From Toxonevra muliebris (Eukaryota; Arthropoda; Insecta; Diptera; Pallopteridae), in contig OY829326.1 in assembly GCA_963691655.1 (NCBI GenBank), forward strand, positions 82,825,235 to 82,889,234: a stretch of DNA of 64,000 nucleotides, written 5' to 3'. The number at the start of each line of letters is the position of its first letter. The first letter of the stretch is position 1. The notes under the pieces were generated by a model that searched no databases, was not told the origin of the DNA, and worked only from the letters and a program-made list of their open reading frames with translations. The position numbers and the translations under genes are program-made. This document shows, piece by piece, positions 1-10,576 of the stretch.

Positions 1-480
1 AAATATTTAGTGCGATACAAGTAAGTGTTGTACATCAAAAACTATTTATTATCTTTTATTCAAGCAGTTTTCTATGGCAACGCCATCTGTTGGCACCATG
101 AAAAACATAAATACGAATATATCAATAGCAACGTCATCTTTTGCTTTTATAACGCAATACAAAACATAAACAATATAAATATATTCGAATGTACTCCTAT
201 TATGAAAATAACGTCAAAAACAAAACGTTTTTTTAAATATTTAGTACGACAAAAAGTCAACAAATTTACAGCGCGTTATGACTTGTTTAATACAAGTAAG
301 TGTTGCACATCAAAAACTATTTATTATCTATTATTAACGTAGTTTTTCAATAGAAACGCCATCTGTTGATAGCACTATGCTAAACATAAATACGAATATA
401 TCAAAAGCAACGTCATCTGTTGCTTTTATAGCTCAATGCAAAACATAAACAATATAAATATATTTGAATCTACCTTTTCG
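1..480. repeat. Two-copy tandem repeat, period about 275 bp
   Basis: The block around 16-215 is repeated at about 291-480 with the same order of landmarks: acaagtaagtgttg, catcaaaaactatttatt, aacgccatctgttg, aacataaatacgaatata, gcaacgtcatc and acataaacaatataaatata. The window starts inside it, so more copies may lie to the left. No convincing coding capacity. Confidence 0.75.
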
Positions 481-569
481 TTTACATTAAAAAGAAAACA
501 GTGCAAAATCAATCTCAACAAAACTTCGGAAGCAATAAAGCTGGTGTGCGTGAAAACATACACTCTCTA

Positions 570-971
570 CCATGGCGGAAGAATTAAGAAGGTAAATGCA
601 TTTTAACAAGTAAGAGGAACTTTGACAATTGGGAAAACATTTGTTTTTTCAACACAGTTGTACTTTCATGGTTAAATTTTTAGGTGAGAATTTATAAGAT
701 ATAGGGAGAAATAGTTGTTGCTTTCTATATTATTTTTTGACTCTTAACATGTTCAAGGTATTTCCTAATAAAGAAAACTAATTTTAATAACATTATTTAT
801 ACGTTTTTTATTACAAATAAAATATATAATTTAGTATTAAATAATAAAAGTAGTATTAATAATCTTCTATATTAACTCTCTTTTCTATCCATTTAAAAAA
901 AATGCACCTCTAAAATGTTCAAAATGGCTACTTTTTGAAAAAAGGCATCTACCTCTAAATACTTGTAACGT
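570..971. mobile_element. MITE-like element with CCATGG-ended inverted repeats, copy A
   Basis: Starts ccatggcggaagaatt and ends with the complement of a related sequence (acctctaaatacttgtaacg). Copy B at 6245-6565 has clearer ends and shares the inside, for example tagtattaataat, attaactctctttt and tctaaaatgttc. Internal pieces such as acaagtaagaggaac recur in inverted orientation within the family, so the inverted repeats are about 50-60 bp. No ORF. Superfamily not determined. Confidence 0.55.
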
Positions 972-1430
972 GGGTAAAAGTATTTAGAAAACTGTTTTTG
1001 GAGATATTTCGCGAAGAAAAAACAATGATAAAGTAAGCCAAATCCAAAATAAACCGGTTTTACGTTGGACTTAAGCACTTTTGATAAAAACCATATGGAC
1101 CTAATTATTTTTGAAAAAAAAATCATCTGGACTTAAGCACAAGAAAGCATAAAGCCAAAAATTTAAATTTATTACAATGCAGTAGCAGAACAAGGAAAGA
1201 ATGCGATTGGCAGAAAGGGACTTAAGCAATTTTTATTTACACTTACGATGGGACTTAGTCACTTTTGAAAAAATAGTTAAATTAAATAGGTTTTTTAATT
1301 TAATTAACATAAATTAGGCTCATTCTTTTGTTCAAACTATTTATTTGTACGGTCAGTGTGTATTGCATTAAAAATCTGGAAAATTTTCGTCTATGGCCTT
1401 GGCGCTTTGGATATGTACCGACTCATATTA
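972..1430. repeat. Dispersed repeat, copy 1
   Basis: Shares long stretches with 18845-19447 in the same order: aaaagtatttagaaaa, gaaaaaacaatgata, acgatgggacttagtcac and cagtgtgtattgcatta followed by aaaatctgga. The repeated gggacttag / cttaagcac words suggest an old transposable element, but I see no ends or coding region. Confidence 0.55.
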
Positions 1431-2036
1431 ACTATTTAAATGCCATGTGCATACATACAATTATCTCTCCCAGACTGCTGTTATTGCACTTACATATTCC
1501 CAGTCACAAACCTACCAAAGAAGTTTCACTTCCATCGAGTGCACTAAGTTGCGCATGTGAGTTTTTTATTTAAAAAAAATCTATTCGCACAAACAAACAG
1601 AAAAACATAAATAATATAGTGCAACAAAAATTTGTTCGCTGATCACAAATCAGAAGCTAGTTTTTCTCCATTACGTGTAGTTCTTACATAATTTGGCCCT
1701 AAACGCGGAAGGTCTTCAAGGATTGGAGGAAAATATACTTCTGTTATTCGATCTAAATTTTATGTCTAAAGGAAAGTTGTTACACAGTGAGATAACAAAA
1801 TTTTGAGATGAAACCCTCCCTTCAAAAACGGGATTTATACCCCCATTTGGGAAACATAACCGATTAGGAAAAAACCATTCGGCAAACTCTCATACTGCCT
1901 TGGACAAAAAATGTTCCTTGTTAAAAACTAGAGTGGGCTTCGAATCTCATATTTCCCACAATAATGCAAATAACCGCATTTTAAATTAGCCAATACAATA
2001 CTTGACGACCTCATTAGTCTATTCGATTCCCGTGGT
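1431..2036. other. No gene seen
   Basis: AT-rich sequence between a dispersed repeat and a LINE. No ORF, RNA gene or repeat that I can support. Confidence 0.5.
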
Positions 2037-3350
2037 TTTTTTTTTTTTTTTCATTGTTGAAACAGCAAAAGAAGAATTCAACAATACAGCACTCAGACAA
2101 GTTTTACGTCCATTGTACTATATCCTGTGTTTTTTTGCCATTATTTAAATGTACCAGATTTATTAATAAATCTTAGCAGATCCTGTGGTGTTAGAGAGCT
2201 CAGGTGTTCGTCTCCCAACACTCCAGTACCAAATATGCTTACTCTGATCTGATAGAAAGCGGGCAGACACTAAGAAAGTGGTCCGCCGTCTCTTCACATT
2301 CTTCCTCCAAACCACAGGAAGCACAGAAGGCACTAGCTCCCAGGCCCATCATATGCAACTGTTTGGCCCAAGAGAAGTGAACTGTATATGATCCCACCAG
2401 CTGCCTACAGCTCTTTCTGTTAAGCGATAACAGAAAGTCTGTTAGACGCTTTGAGATAACAGGTAACATGATCTTTGTCTGTCTAAAGCCCCGATTTACG
2501 ATTGTCGGTCAAGTCGGCCCACTCATTATTGGTGGTCTTGATGGCCGTACACGACAAAGAGAGTACAGGTTTTGGGCCCAGGAAACCAGTTTCCGAACTC
2601 TTCCTGGCCAGAAGGTCAGTAGATTCACTTCCTGATATTCCTGAGTGCCCGGGAACCCATATTAGCAGCAGGCTATTGTGTTTCCCAACACAATCAAACC
2701 TGGATTTATAATGCATAACCAGTTTAGACGTGGTTAGAGGATTAAGCAAAGATTACACAGATACTCTCTCTCCTTTCTCTCTTTCTCTCCAACCATTATC
2801 AATAACATGGTCCATTGCCTTGATGATTGGAAAAATTTCTGCTTGGAAAACAGAAGCATACAACCCAAGGGAGAAGTGAAGGTGCACTCCATCATTTTCA
2901 ATAAAGACCCAAAACCCGAACCGAATTCTGTTCTGGAGCCAAAAACCAAGTTTGGGCCTCTGGAATTTTTATTGTATAGCGCTGTTTAAAACTCGAATTG
3001 TTGGCATTGTATCGGATGGCATTGATAGAACTGTTAGGTCCATATCAGTACCTTCAACAATGTCACCAATATCCCAGCAAGTGTCATACCAATACCCATT
3101 GCGTTTAAGCCTACTGATAGCTTTGACAGCCTCTCCTTTAGCAAAAATATCAAGGTGCGGTAAGTTGAGCAAAGCATCCAAGGATGGGCCAGGTGTTGTA
3201 GGAAAAGCTCCTGTACAACAAATGGCCACAGTCGTTTGAAGTCTAACTATGTCAACATTAAGTCTACTCCACCAGTCTATGGATGCATAGGTGATAATGG
3301 GTCTGATCGTAGCCTTATAAAGCCATAAGACTTTATAATGTGATAGATAA
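2037..3350 (-). mobile_element. 5'-truncated RNase H-bearing non-LTR retrotransposon, decayed (copy 1)
   Basis: Reading the minus strand from 3350, translation gives the end of the reverse transcriptase (VLWLYKATIRPIITYASI, then AICCTGAFPTTPGPSLDALL), an RNase H domain ending LLIWVPGHSGISGSESTDLL (2483-2749), and a Cys-rich tail FCASCGLEEECEETADHFL (2239-2469), finishing near 2148. The 3' UTR runs to an A16 tail, seen as T16 on the plus strand at about 2037-2052. Several frameshifts separate the pieces. Copy 2 at 37690-39300 is about 90 percent identical over the parts I compared. Probably R1/LOA/I-related; a dead fragment. Confidence 0.85.
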
Positions 3351-3584
3351 CATGGAATAAAAGCTCTTATATGCGGGTTTGCAGCTGCAGGAAAGCATTG
3401 ATGTACTCCATTTCAGTATTCAGCAACTATTCTTTCTTAAAAATACCTTTAATTATTGGTGCATTTTGCCTTCTTGGTGGTAATGACACTTTCACGAAAG
3501 GAACAGCTTCTCTATTATTTAGTTGCAAGCCCAATATTTTATCTTCTTCGTAGTCTTCCAAATGAAATTTTTTAAGTTTCTTAG

Positions 3585-3776
3585 TGCCTGGTTATATTGG
3601 TGTTCGTGTTAAACGAACACAAAATATTTTCTCGCGTGCTCGGTCGAGGTGGTTACATTCAGCTCGTTGAAGAGTTACTTTTTGTCAAAATATAGTCGTT
3701 TGTTTAATACTATTTTTTATGTAATAATACTATTTTGTAAAATTGCCTCCCTAAATACTCGGCGTGGTCGGTGTTG
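3585..3776 (-). mobile_element. CTCGG-rich TIR element, truncated copy A
   Basis: Matches the reverse complement of the fuller copy at 5603-5870: ggttatattg at the end, then cgtgctcggtc, acattcagctcgttgaagag, tttttgtcaaaatata and taatactattttgtaaaat. It breaks off after taaatact. A second partial copy in the other orientation follows at 3788. Confidence 0.55.
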
Positions 3777-3787
3777 AATACACTAAG

Positions 3788-3900
3788 GCTGTGGTTATAT
3801 TGCGAGTATGCTCGGCGAACACCATGAAATTGTTATGGCACCGAACACAAAGAGAGAGTCTGTACTCACTCTCACAACATTTACAACAAACTGTTCACTT
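3788..3900 (+). mobile_element. CTCGG-rich TIR element, terminal fragment
   Basis: Begins aaggctgtggttatattg and continues atgctcggcgaacaccatg and ccgaacacaaagagagag, the same as the left end of 5603-5870. It ends without an opposite terminus. Non-coding. Confidence 0.5.
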
Positions 3901-4599
3901 TGGAGACAAATGGCACTTCAAGGGTCATATCTAGTGATCGCGTAAAACCTGCTTTTCAGTTTAATAACGACATTTCCGAAGATGTTAAATCTATTCGAAT
4001 TCCAATAAATCAATCTAACACCTGGAACAACAGCAGGATTCCTCGTCACGTACGAGGAGATTTCACGAGATTTCATCTCTGACACAACCTCTGGTAGGGG
4101 TATAGTGTAGGTATACTACTTTACATATTATTACAAAATAATATTAAACATTTCTGAATTTGTTTCTTTTTGTTCACTTTTTCATTTCACTTCCTCTTCT
4201 TCTTTATTTTGTTATTTGTCGGTATGAAAACGCAGCAGTTTGCGTTTTCGGGATGACAAAAGAGGGGAACTGTGAATGTTCGAAAAAAACGATGCGTCAA
4301 AATCGCAGATGTGTGTGCCCGCTCATATGAAATAATGGGTTGCATTGTTGTAATTTCTTACGTTGCAGATTCGCACCGATAAAATCGCAACTGTGTGTGC
4401 GTACTTTAAGTCAGAAATGTAGAATGCGAAACTAAAAGGTGCATATTGTAGGTTTTAACATATAATATGAAAGAAAAAAGAAATTATTTTGTTAAATACA
4501 AAATATTACGATTATGGTGCATTACAGAGTATTCAAATATTTGTTTATTGAAATATTTCCGCGCCTTCCTTCAAATCTGCCTAGGACGCCCCCCCAGGG

Positions 4600-4630
4600 G
4601 GGCGCGCCCCACCACTTGAGAACCACTGCT
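4600..4630 (-). mobile_element. Terminus of a hAT-type element
   Basis: On the minus strand a CAGTGGTTCTCAA terminus starts at 4630 and leads into a GC-rich palindromic stretch (4587-4606). CAGTGGTTCTCAA is a widespread hAT/MITE end sequence. I could not find the matching opposite end, so the extent is unknown. Confidence 0.45.
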
Positions 4631-4756
4631 TTAGAAGTTCTCTTCAAAGACTCATATTTTGCGGGTTCGCTTTTTATTCTTATTCTCATTTTAAAAGCAT
4701 CACACAGATTTTTTTAACCTATCGTTTAAGGTAGACAATTTTTTTTGATATAATAG

Positions 4757-4882
4757 CAAGCATGAACGCCTGTCTGAAAGAGAGAGATAGAAAAAATAGG
4801 TAGTTGGAACAAGATAGTCGAGTCTCTATCTCTTTCCTACTACTAATTTTTTTACCTCTTTCAAACAGGCGTTCATGATTGC
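4757..4882. repeat. Imperfect hairpin repeat, about 125 bp
   Basis: The left arm catgaacgcctgtctgaaag and the right arm ctttcaaacaggcgttcatg are near-perfect complements. The complementarity continues inward through purine-rich and pyrimidine-rich tracts (gagagagatag / ctatctcttt). Probably a snap-back MITE. Non-coding. Confidence 0.6.
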
Positions 4883-5602
4883 GCCTGTGTGAACAGCCAA
4901 TTAGACAATTTTTCAACTTTTTTAGACTGTGGTTACACGAGTGCAAAGTTGAAAGATTGAGTAAAAAAGTGCGGTAGAGAACTAAGTAGTTAGAAAGAGA
5001 AAAAAAATATGCGCTGAACATCCAACTCGGGTTGTGCATTTATCTATACAAATTTGGACTATAAAAATACTTTCAGGTATGAAAAAATGGTGCACTTATG
5101 AGTTTTTTGCATTTAGGTAGTGTCCCGAATAGCTATAATTCATGTTAATGTTCCTGTATTACCATCAAAATGTGTAGTCAAGACACCTTATGTTAATGTC
5201 ATACCAAAAAAATTTAACATTTTGTCAAGACAGTATTGCTGTTATCAACGCTGACATGAATTTGAAGTTTCATATTACTTTGATGTATTTAAAAATGGCG
5301 CAAGTTAAAGTTAATAAGAGCAAAATGTTTAAAATCATAAATATATATCGAGAATATGAGTGTTTATGAAATTATAATTGAGCGAAGCATAAAAGAATCG
5401 ATTTAAAAAGAAAAGCATGGGAGAAAATGGGGAAATAATTTAATGTATATTTGTTGTTTACTGTTCAAAAAATTTTGTAAAATGAAATGCCTAAACATAA
5501 TTTGCCCACTTCATCAGCCATCAGCTGCTTTGACATGAACATGAACATTGCTATGAATTATAGCTTATCCGTGCATTTTTTCATGTATAAGTATGAAAAA
5601 GC
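4883..5602. other. No gene seen
   Basis: AT-rich sequence without a supportable coding region or classified repeat. Confidence 0.4.
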
Positions 5603-5870
5603 TAAGGCTGTGATTATATTAAGAGTATGCTCGGTGAATACCATGAAATTGTTGTTACACCGAACATAAAGAGAGAATCTTTACTCAACCTCAGTATTTA
5701 GTTATTTTACAAAACAGTATTATTACATACAAAATAGTATTAAACAAACGAGTATATTTTGACAAAAAGCAACTCTTCAACGAGCTGAATGTATCCACCA
5801 TGACCGAGCACGGAAGAAAATGTTTAGTGTTCGCCGAACACAGAGCATCAATATAACCAGGTTCATACGG
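5603..5870 (+). mobile_element. CTCGG-rich TIR element, most complete copy (MITE)
   Basis: Left end ggctgtgattatatta...atgctcggtgaataccatg and right end gtgttcgccgaacac...caatataaccagg are imperfect inverted repeats of about 35-40 bp. The interior carries aacgagctgaatgta and acaaaacagtattattac, shared with 3585-3776 and with the split copy flanking 7764-9905. No ORF. A non-autonomous DNA transposon; superfamily uncertain. Confidence 0.6.
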
Positions 5871-7323
5871 TTTCAAGACACGATGCACTTAATCTAGGAA
5901 TGTGCAAATCAATTTCGACTTTAATCGAAATCGATTTTTAATCGATTTTCAGCTCAAAACTTCAACTTTTTGTGATCGACTTTACACAACCAAACTTGAT
6001 CGAAAGTCGACTTTTACTTCCGACTTTTAGTGTAAAATTTTTTAAAACTACCAATTCAGTTTATTTTAAATTCACATTTATTTTAAATTTTGCAAAATTT
6101 TTCCAACTGTGGATTTGTAGTACATGCATGTGCAACTTTATGTACTAGTAATTTTTGACATTTTATTTTAAAATAGTTCCGAAATAGTTTTCTCCCTCTT
6201 TAGCCTACTGTGTATTTTTATACTTCACACATCCCTAGGCTATCCCATGTCAAAGGAATTAAGTGGTATTTGCATTTTGACAAGTTAGAGGAACTTTGAC
6301 AGTTGGGAAATAATTTGTTTTTTATATGTTCAAGTTATTTGCTAATAAAGAAAATAAATTAAATTAAACTATTTATTTTTTTTAGTGTAAATAAAATTTA
6401 TAATTTAGTACAAAGTAATAAAGGTAGTATTAATAATGGACTATTAACTCTCTTTTGTACCCATTTCAAAAAATGCATCTCTAAAATGTTCCTCTTACTT
6501 GTCAAAAATTCAAAATTGTTACTGTTTGAAAAAATACATCTACCTCTAAATACTTCTACCATGGGCCATCCTATTCACTCGCACAAAATTCACATACGAA
6601 AACGAATAATAAATGTAAAATAATATCGCCGGAATAAGTAAAAAGACGATGAACAAAACAATGGAAGGGTGGGGGGGGGGGGGGAGGGATCGGCTGCTTG
6701 CACTAAGGTCATATAAACTTACTTTACTTTAAATTACTTATTTTATATTCCATTCAATAAAAATAATAGGTTGAACATGTGTTCCATAAAACATAAAACA
6801 TAATTTCTGATCAATCCAAAAGTCGAAAATCAATTTTTCTTTCCAGTTGCACATCGTTAACTTAATCCCCTTTTCCACACGGCAAATTTCTAATTCTCTT
6901 TTGAACTTGCCACTCGCTTTTTTATACAGCAAGATTTCTTGGGCAATTCTGCCCTTACTTTGTCTGTCATGTTGTGTTCGTGTTGCGAAACATTTTATTT
7001 TTAAATAAAAATAAATAAATGAATAGTGAAATCGGTTTATTTTATAAAATTAAATAGATTAATGGAAGAAACGTGAAATTTCAAGTACAAAGGTTTATTA
7101 TTTTTTCAATAAGCCCAAAATCAATGCTGGATTCGCATAAAATGGCAAACAAGAATAAAAAGAAATAGAAAAGAACGAACAGCACAAATAAAACTTGCCG
7201 GTACGACCAAGCCTGTACTCGTCTTTTCTCGTCTTTCCTCTCTTGCCTACAAACTCGACTTGCCGACAAGAAAACTTGCCGTGTGGAAATGGGGGCTTAG
7301 ACTGTAGTTATGTCACATTTTAC
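5871..7323. other. No gene; G-tract and MITE copy B only
   Basis: Apart from the MITE at 6245-6565 there is an AATCGA-rich stretch at 5905-6010 and a nearly pure G tract at 6668-6683. No coding region or RNA gene is supported. Confidence 0.45.
6245..6565. mobile_element. MITE-like element with CCATGG-ended inverted repeats, copy B
   Basis: Same family as 570-971. The right end reads acctctaaatacttctaccatgg, the inverse of the left end of copy A, and the left end has decayed to cccatgtcaaaggaattaag. Internal acaagttagaggaac (left) and cctcttacttgtca (right) are inverted copies of each other. Non-coding. Confidence 0.5.
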
Positions 7324-7620
7324 CAGTGTGGCCAACTCAGTGCTTTTCCCCCTGATTTTAGTGCTTTTTGAAAATTAAAACGCAGAAAAAAAAGTGATTT
7401 AGCGCTTAGCTCGTTTTTTCAATTTATAATATCTTCGAAAAATCTAAGAAATTTTCATTGACTAGAAGTATCAGATGTTTGCCTGTATTAGTGAAAAAGT
7501 TTAAATGTATTGAGTTTTCTCGCACTTTTATAGGGGAAAAAATTTAACGCTTTTTTAAAGAAAATACGCGTTTTATTCTTCATTTTAGCGGATTTTGAAA
7601 AATAAAAGTTGGCCACATTG
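7324..7620. mobile_element. hAT-like MITE, 297 bp, with 8-bp target duplication
   Basis: Ends CAGTGTGGCCAACT... and ...AGTTGGCCACATTG are inverted repeats. The flanks cattttac (7316-7323) and cattttgc (7621-7628) agree at 7 of 8 bases. An 8-bp duplication and a CAGTG-type terminus fit the hAT superfamily. The right 180 bp recur at 53640-53818 with about 90 percent identity. No ORF. Confidence 0.75.
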
Positions 7621-7629
7621 CATTTTGCC

Positions 7630-10022
7630 CTCGTGCTTGGTTTAAATGGCTACATTGAGTTCGTTGCAGAATTGCTTTTGGTCGTAATGTTCTCCTATGT
7701 GTAATTCTATTTTGTATGTAAAGATACTGTTTTGTAAAATAACTCATTTCCACCCTAAATGCTGTTGTTGTTGTAGCAACTTCAACTTTCGTCATCTACA
7801 GTTGTTTGTTTGTTGTTTATTCGTCTGTGTTTTCTGTTAGTTTCAGTCCTAGGAGGGAGGCCACCTCAACTGGGTGTGTCCACAGGTCATTAATAGTCAA
7901 GGTAGTTGGATGTAGTGGGCAGTTAAATTGGTGGAAAACGCCGTGGGGGCTTTGGCCGCAATTTGGGCATATGTCCTAAATGTTTTCATTAATTCTACTC
8001 ATGTAGGAATTAAGAAATCTGCTGTAGCCGGACCTTAGCTGCGCTAGGGTGCACCTAGTAGTTCTGGGCAGGGTTTTTTCCATTTCGGCTACAGTCGGTG
8101 GTCTTCCGTTAAGGATTGGGTTGTGTCGGCATGGCCACTGGCGAGAGAAGCGATATTGGGCGGAAGGATTTGCCTTGGTCCGATGGCTTGCTTGGTTTTT
8201 GCAGGGAAATAATGCGGCCAGTCTTCCAGATGTCTGGTATGATGGCCGTGCGTATCGACAGGTTAAGCACCTCGGTGAGGTACTGCAACCCATGTTTGCA
8301 CAGGTGTTCAAGCATCATCATCGAGATCCCGTCCGGACCATAGGCTTTGGACGCTTTGGCGTTGGAAATCGCGCAGGCCACCTCGGCAGAGGTGACTGGG
8401 AGCGACTCAAACCCGTGGTCCATCTTCTGGGCATGTATCTTCCTGGTTATCGCTCTCTTCTCTTTATTGTTCGTTGCAGGAAGCTAGACGAATTGTCGAC
8501 AGAACTGTTTCGAGCAGCTTTTAGCGTCTTCCATAGCAGTTGACTCATAGGTGATGGCTGTGAGGTCTTTCTTTCTCTCGGGGTTCGAGAGAGATTTTAT
8601 GGTGGCCCACAGCTTCTTCGAACCATGAGTGCAGCTTTCCAAGTGATCAGACCACTTCTCTTGCGATGCTCGTCGAGTAGCTTCTTGATCTCCGCGTTTA
8701 GATGTTGGATGCGCGGGTCGTCTGGGCAGGCGGCGCGAATAGTGTCGCGTTCTTCAGCCAGTAAGACGGCTTCCCTAGGAAAGTTCGGTCTAATGTTGGG
8801 AATTCTGCCTGCTGGAATACATCTGGACTCGGCCTTCAGAACTGCGTTTCTGAAGAACTTTTCACCGGCATGTACATTCGCTGGAGGTGTTGTTTGCAAG
8901 AAAACATCGTCGGTCAGCTTCAGGAATTCATCCCAGTTGGCCTTGTTGTAGTTGATGAAGGTTCTTTTGTCGGCCTCCACAAAGTCCTCCTAGCTTTCAA
9001 TAGTGATGGTGATAGGGATGTGGTCTGATTCCAATCTGATGCCTGTCATCCAGTGGTTGCTTGTGAGCAGTGACGCTCCAGCTATGCCGATGTCGGGTGA
9101 GCTGGTGCAGCTGGCCGTGGTCCTAGTGGGTGTGTTGTTGTTGAGTGTGGCGAAGGTAGAGCAGTCTATTTGGTCTGCTAGGCATGTGCCGCGTTGGTGG
9201 CTCGTCAAGTTAGAGTGCCACATCTCGTGATGAGCGTTGGAGTCGCCCAACAGCAGGTGGCCAATTTGTGGCAGGTATCCACTCGTGCAGGAGCTGCTGG
9301 GTGGAATGTAGACATTGATGATCTCCAACTCGACACCGCCTGACCTGATTGCAATGCCTTGCATTTCAATGAAATCATCGTCGTGGTTAGTGGGTAATGA
9401 CAACATGCGGTATTTTACGTTATTATGCAAAATAAACGCAATACCGCCGCCACAGTTGCGCAAACGGTCATGTCTAATGACATTGTAGTTGCCCAGGTGT
9501 GTCAATTTAGACCTATTCGACAGCTTGGTTTCCTGGATTGCAGCGATGGTGATTCCGTGGCGCTCCATGTAGTCGATGATTTCGTAGAGTTTGCCACATA
9601 ATCCGTTGCAGTTGAACTGCAATATGCGGAAAGAGGAAGGTGAGGTGGTTGCAATTACTGTTGCTGGTGGTATAGCTTGTGGCTGGGTGCTTTGCGCTCT
9701 GCTGGGTGTCGCCGTGACGCTCTGTGGCACGCGTTGCGCTCTGTTGGATGTTATTGTGCCGCGCGGTGGAGCTTGGCGTGGCGGTAATACATTCTGCGTT
9801 GGTTGAGTATTGTTTCCGCAGCAGCTGGCCGTAAAGCTGTTGCTCCAATCGTGATGTGAGCGCAGACCAGAGCATGTTGTAAGTTGGCACCATCCTTTGC
9901 AGGAGTTAATGCTCGGCGTGCTCGGTGATCATTTCACCCAGCATATCGTGTTCGTTGAGAGAGTGAATGAAGATTCTCATTTTGTGTTCGGTGCAACAAC
10001 AATTTCATGGTGTTCGCCGAGC
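7630..10022 (-). mobile_element. CTCGG-rich TIR element split by a LINE insertion
   Basis: The left half, 7630-7763, contains tacattgagttcgttgcag and actgttttgtaaaat. The right half, 9906-10022, contains gctcggcgtgctcggtg, gtgttcggtgcaacaacaat and ttcatggtgttcgccgagc. Joined at aatgct they make one element of the family seen at 3585 and 5603. The LINE at 7764-9905 sits between the halves. Confidence 0.55.
7764..9905 (-). mobile_element. Non-LTR retrotransposon, internally deleted, nested in a MITE
   Basis: Minus strand, from 9905: a short ORF1-like remnant, then an AP-endonuclease domain (9730-8990) with RILQFNCNGL, IQETKLS, GGGIAFILH, GDSNAHHEMW and SDHIPITI, an in-frame stop at 8990-8992, a linker (8980-8597), and the reverse-transcriptase start (8423-8109) with YGPDGISMMML and KSFRPISLLSPVA. 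The next codons belong to the extreme C-terminus (RCTLAQLRSGYSRFLNSYMS, then CPNCGQSPHG), so most of the RT is deleted at about 8100-8120. The 3' end has a GTTGCTACAACAACAAC tail (minus strand) at 7780-7764. The flanks taaatgct (7756-7763) and ttaatgct (9906-9913) look like a target duplication. Jockey/I supergroup; not functional. Confidence 0.85.
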
Positions 10023-10440
10023 TGAAGCGCCAAATAAGAACTTTTCAACTTTGTCACGCTTCAAGCATAACACCTGATTGTAAAAATAAAAAAGTGGAAG
10101 AATGCATTTACTTATTTATAGAACTTGTAAAAGAATTTAATTGGTTTAAAATTTAAAGCACTTTTATTGATTTTGTGTGATTCCAATTACAACAAACATG
10201 AGATTCAAAGGTACACATTCGGTTCACATCTTTATTTGTCGCGCTACATTCTCTGCTTCAGCTGCGTACTTCACGCTTCACATTCTGTTCCAGTCTTTAG
10301 GCTGTTATTGCTTGCGACCACAAAAATATATTTACATGTAACAAATTCTACAGAACTCCTCACAATGTGGCATCGCTGCAGCCAAAGACAAATGTCTCTA
10401 ATCTGGCAACTGTGATAAAAAGTTAACTCAATTTGACAAC
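10023..10440. other. Cat upstream region, no other gene
   Basis: About 400 bases between a MITE and the Cat core promoter. No ORF of interest. It may hold Cat regulatory sequence but I recognise no specific site. Confidence 0.4.
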
Positions 10441-10490
10441 ACGTATAAAAGCGCTTTCAACCAGTCGTTTGTGTGATTCAGTTTTTGTGT
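10441..10490 (+). promoter_or_regulatory. Candidate Cat core promoter (TATA box plus initiator)
   Basis: A TATAAAA motif lies at 10444-10450 and an arthropod-type initiator TCAGTT at 10478-10483, with the A at 10480, about 97 bases before the Cat ATG. The TATA-to-initiator distance (36 bases) is slightly longer than usual, so the true start could be a few bases upstream. No stop or other gene intervenes. The motifs are seen; the promoter assignment is inference. Confidence 0.55.
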
Positions 10491-10576
10491 TTTTACGGAT
10501 TCGCAAGAATATAAGTTTTCTGCAGTTTTTGCATTTTGTATTTCGTTATCTGAAGTTTGTACTGAAAAATAATAAA

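Noticed and set aside
5905..6010. AATCGA-rich stretch as a possible array of binding sites
   Set aside because: The words are irregularly spaced and degenerate; no array period or known site could be defined.
8049..8543. 164-codon ORF on the + strand
   Set aside because: Antisense of the LINE reverse-transcriptase region. The minus strand gives KSFRPISLLSPVA and other RT/C-terminal motifs.
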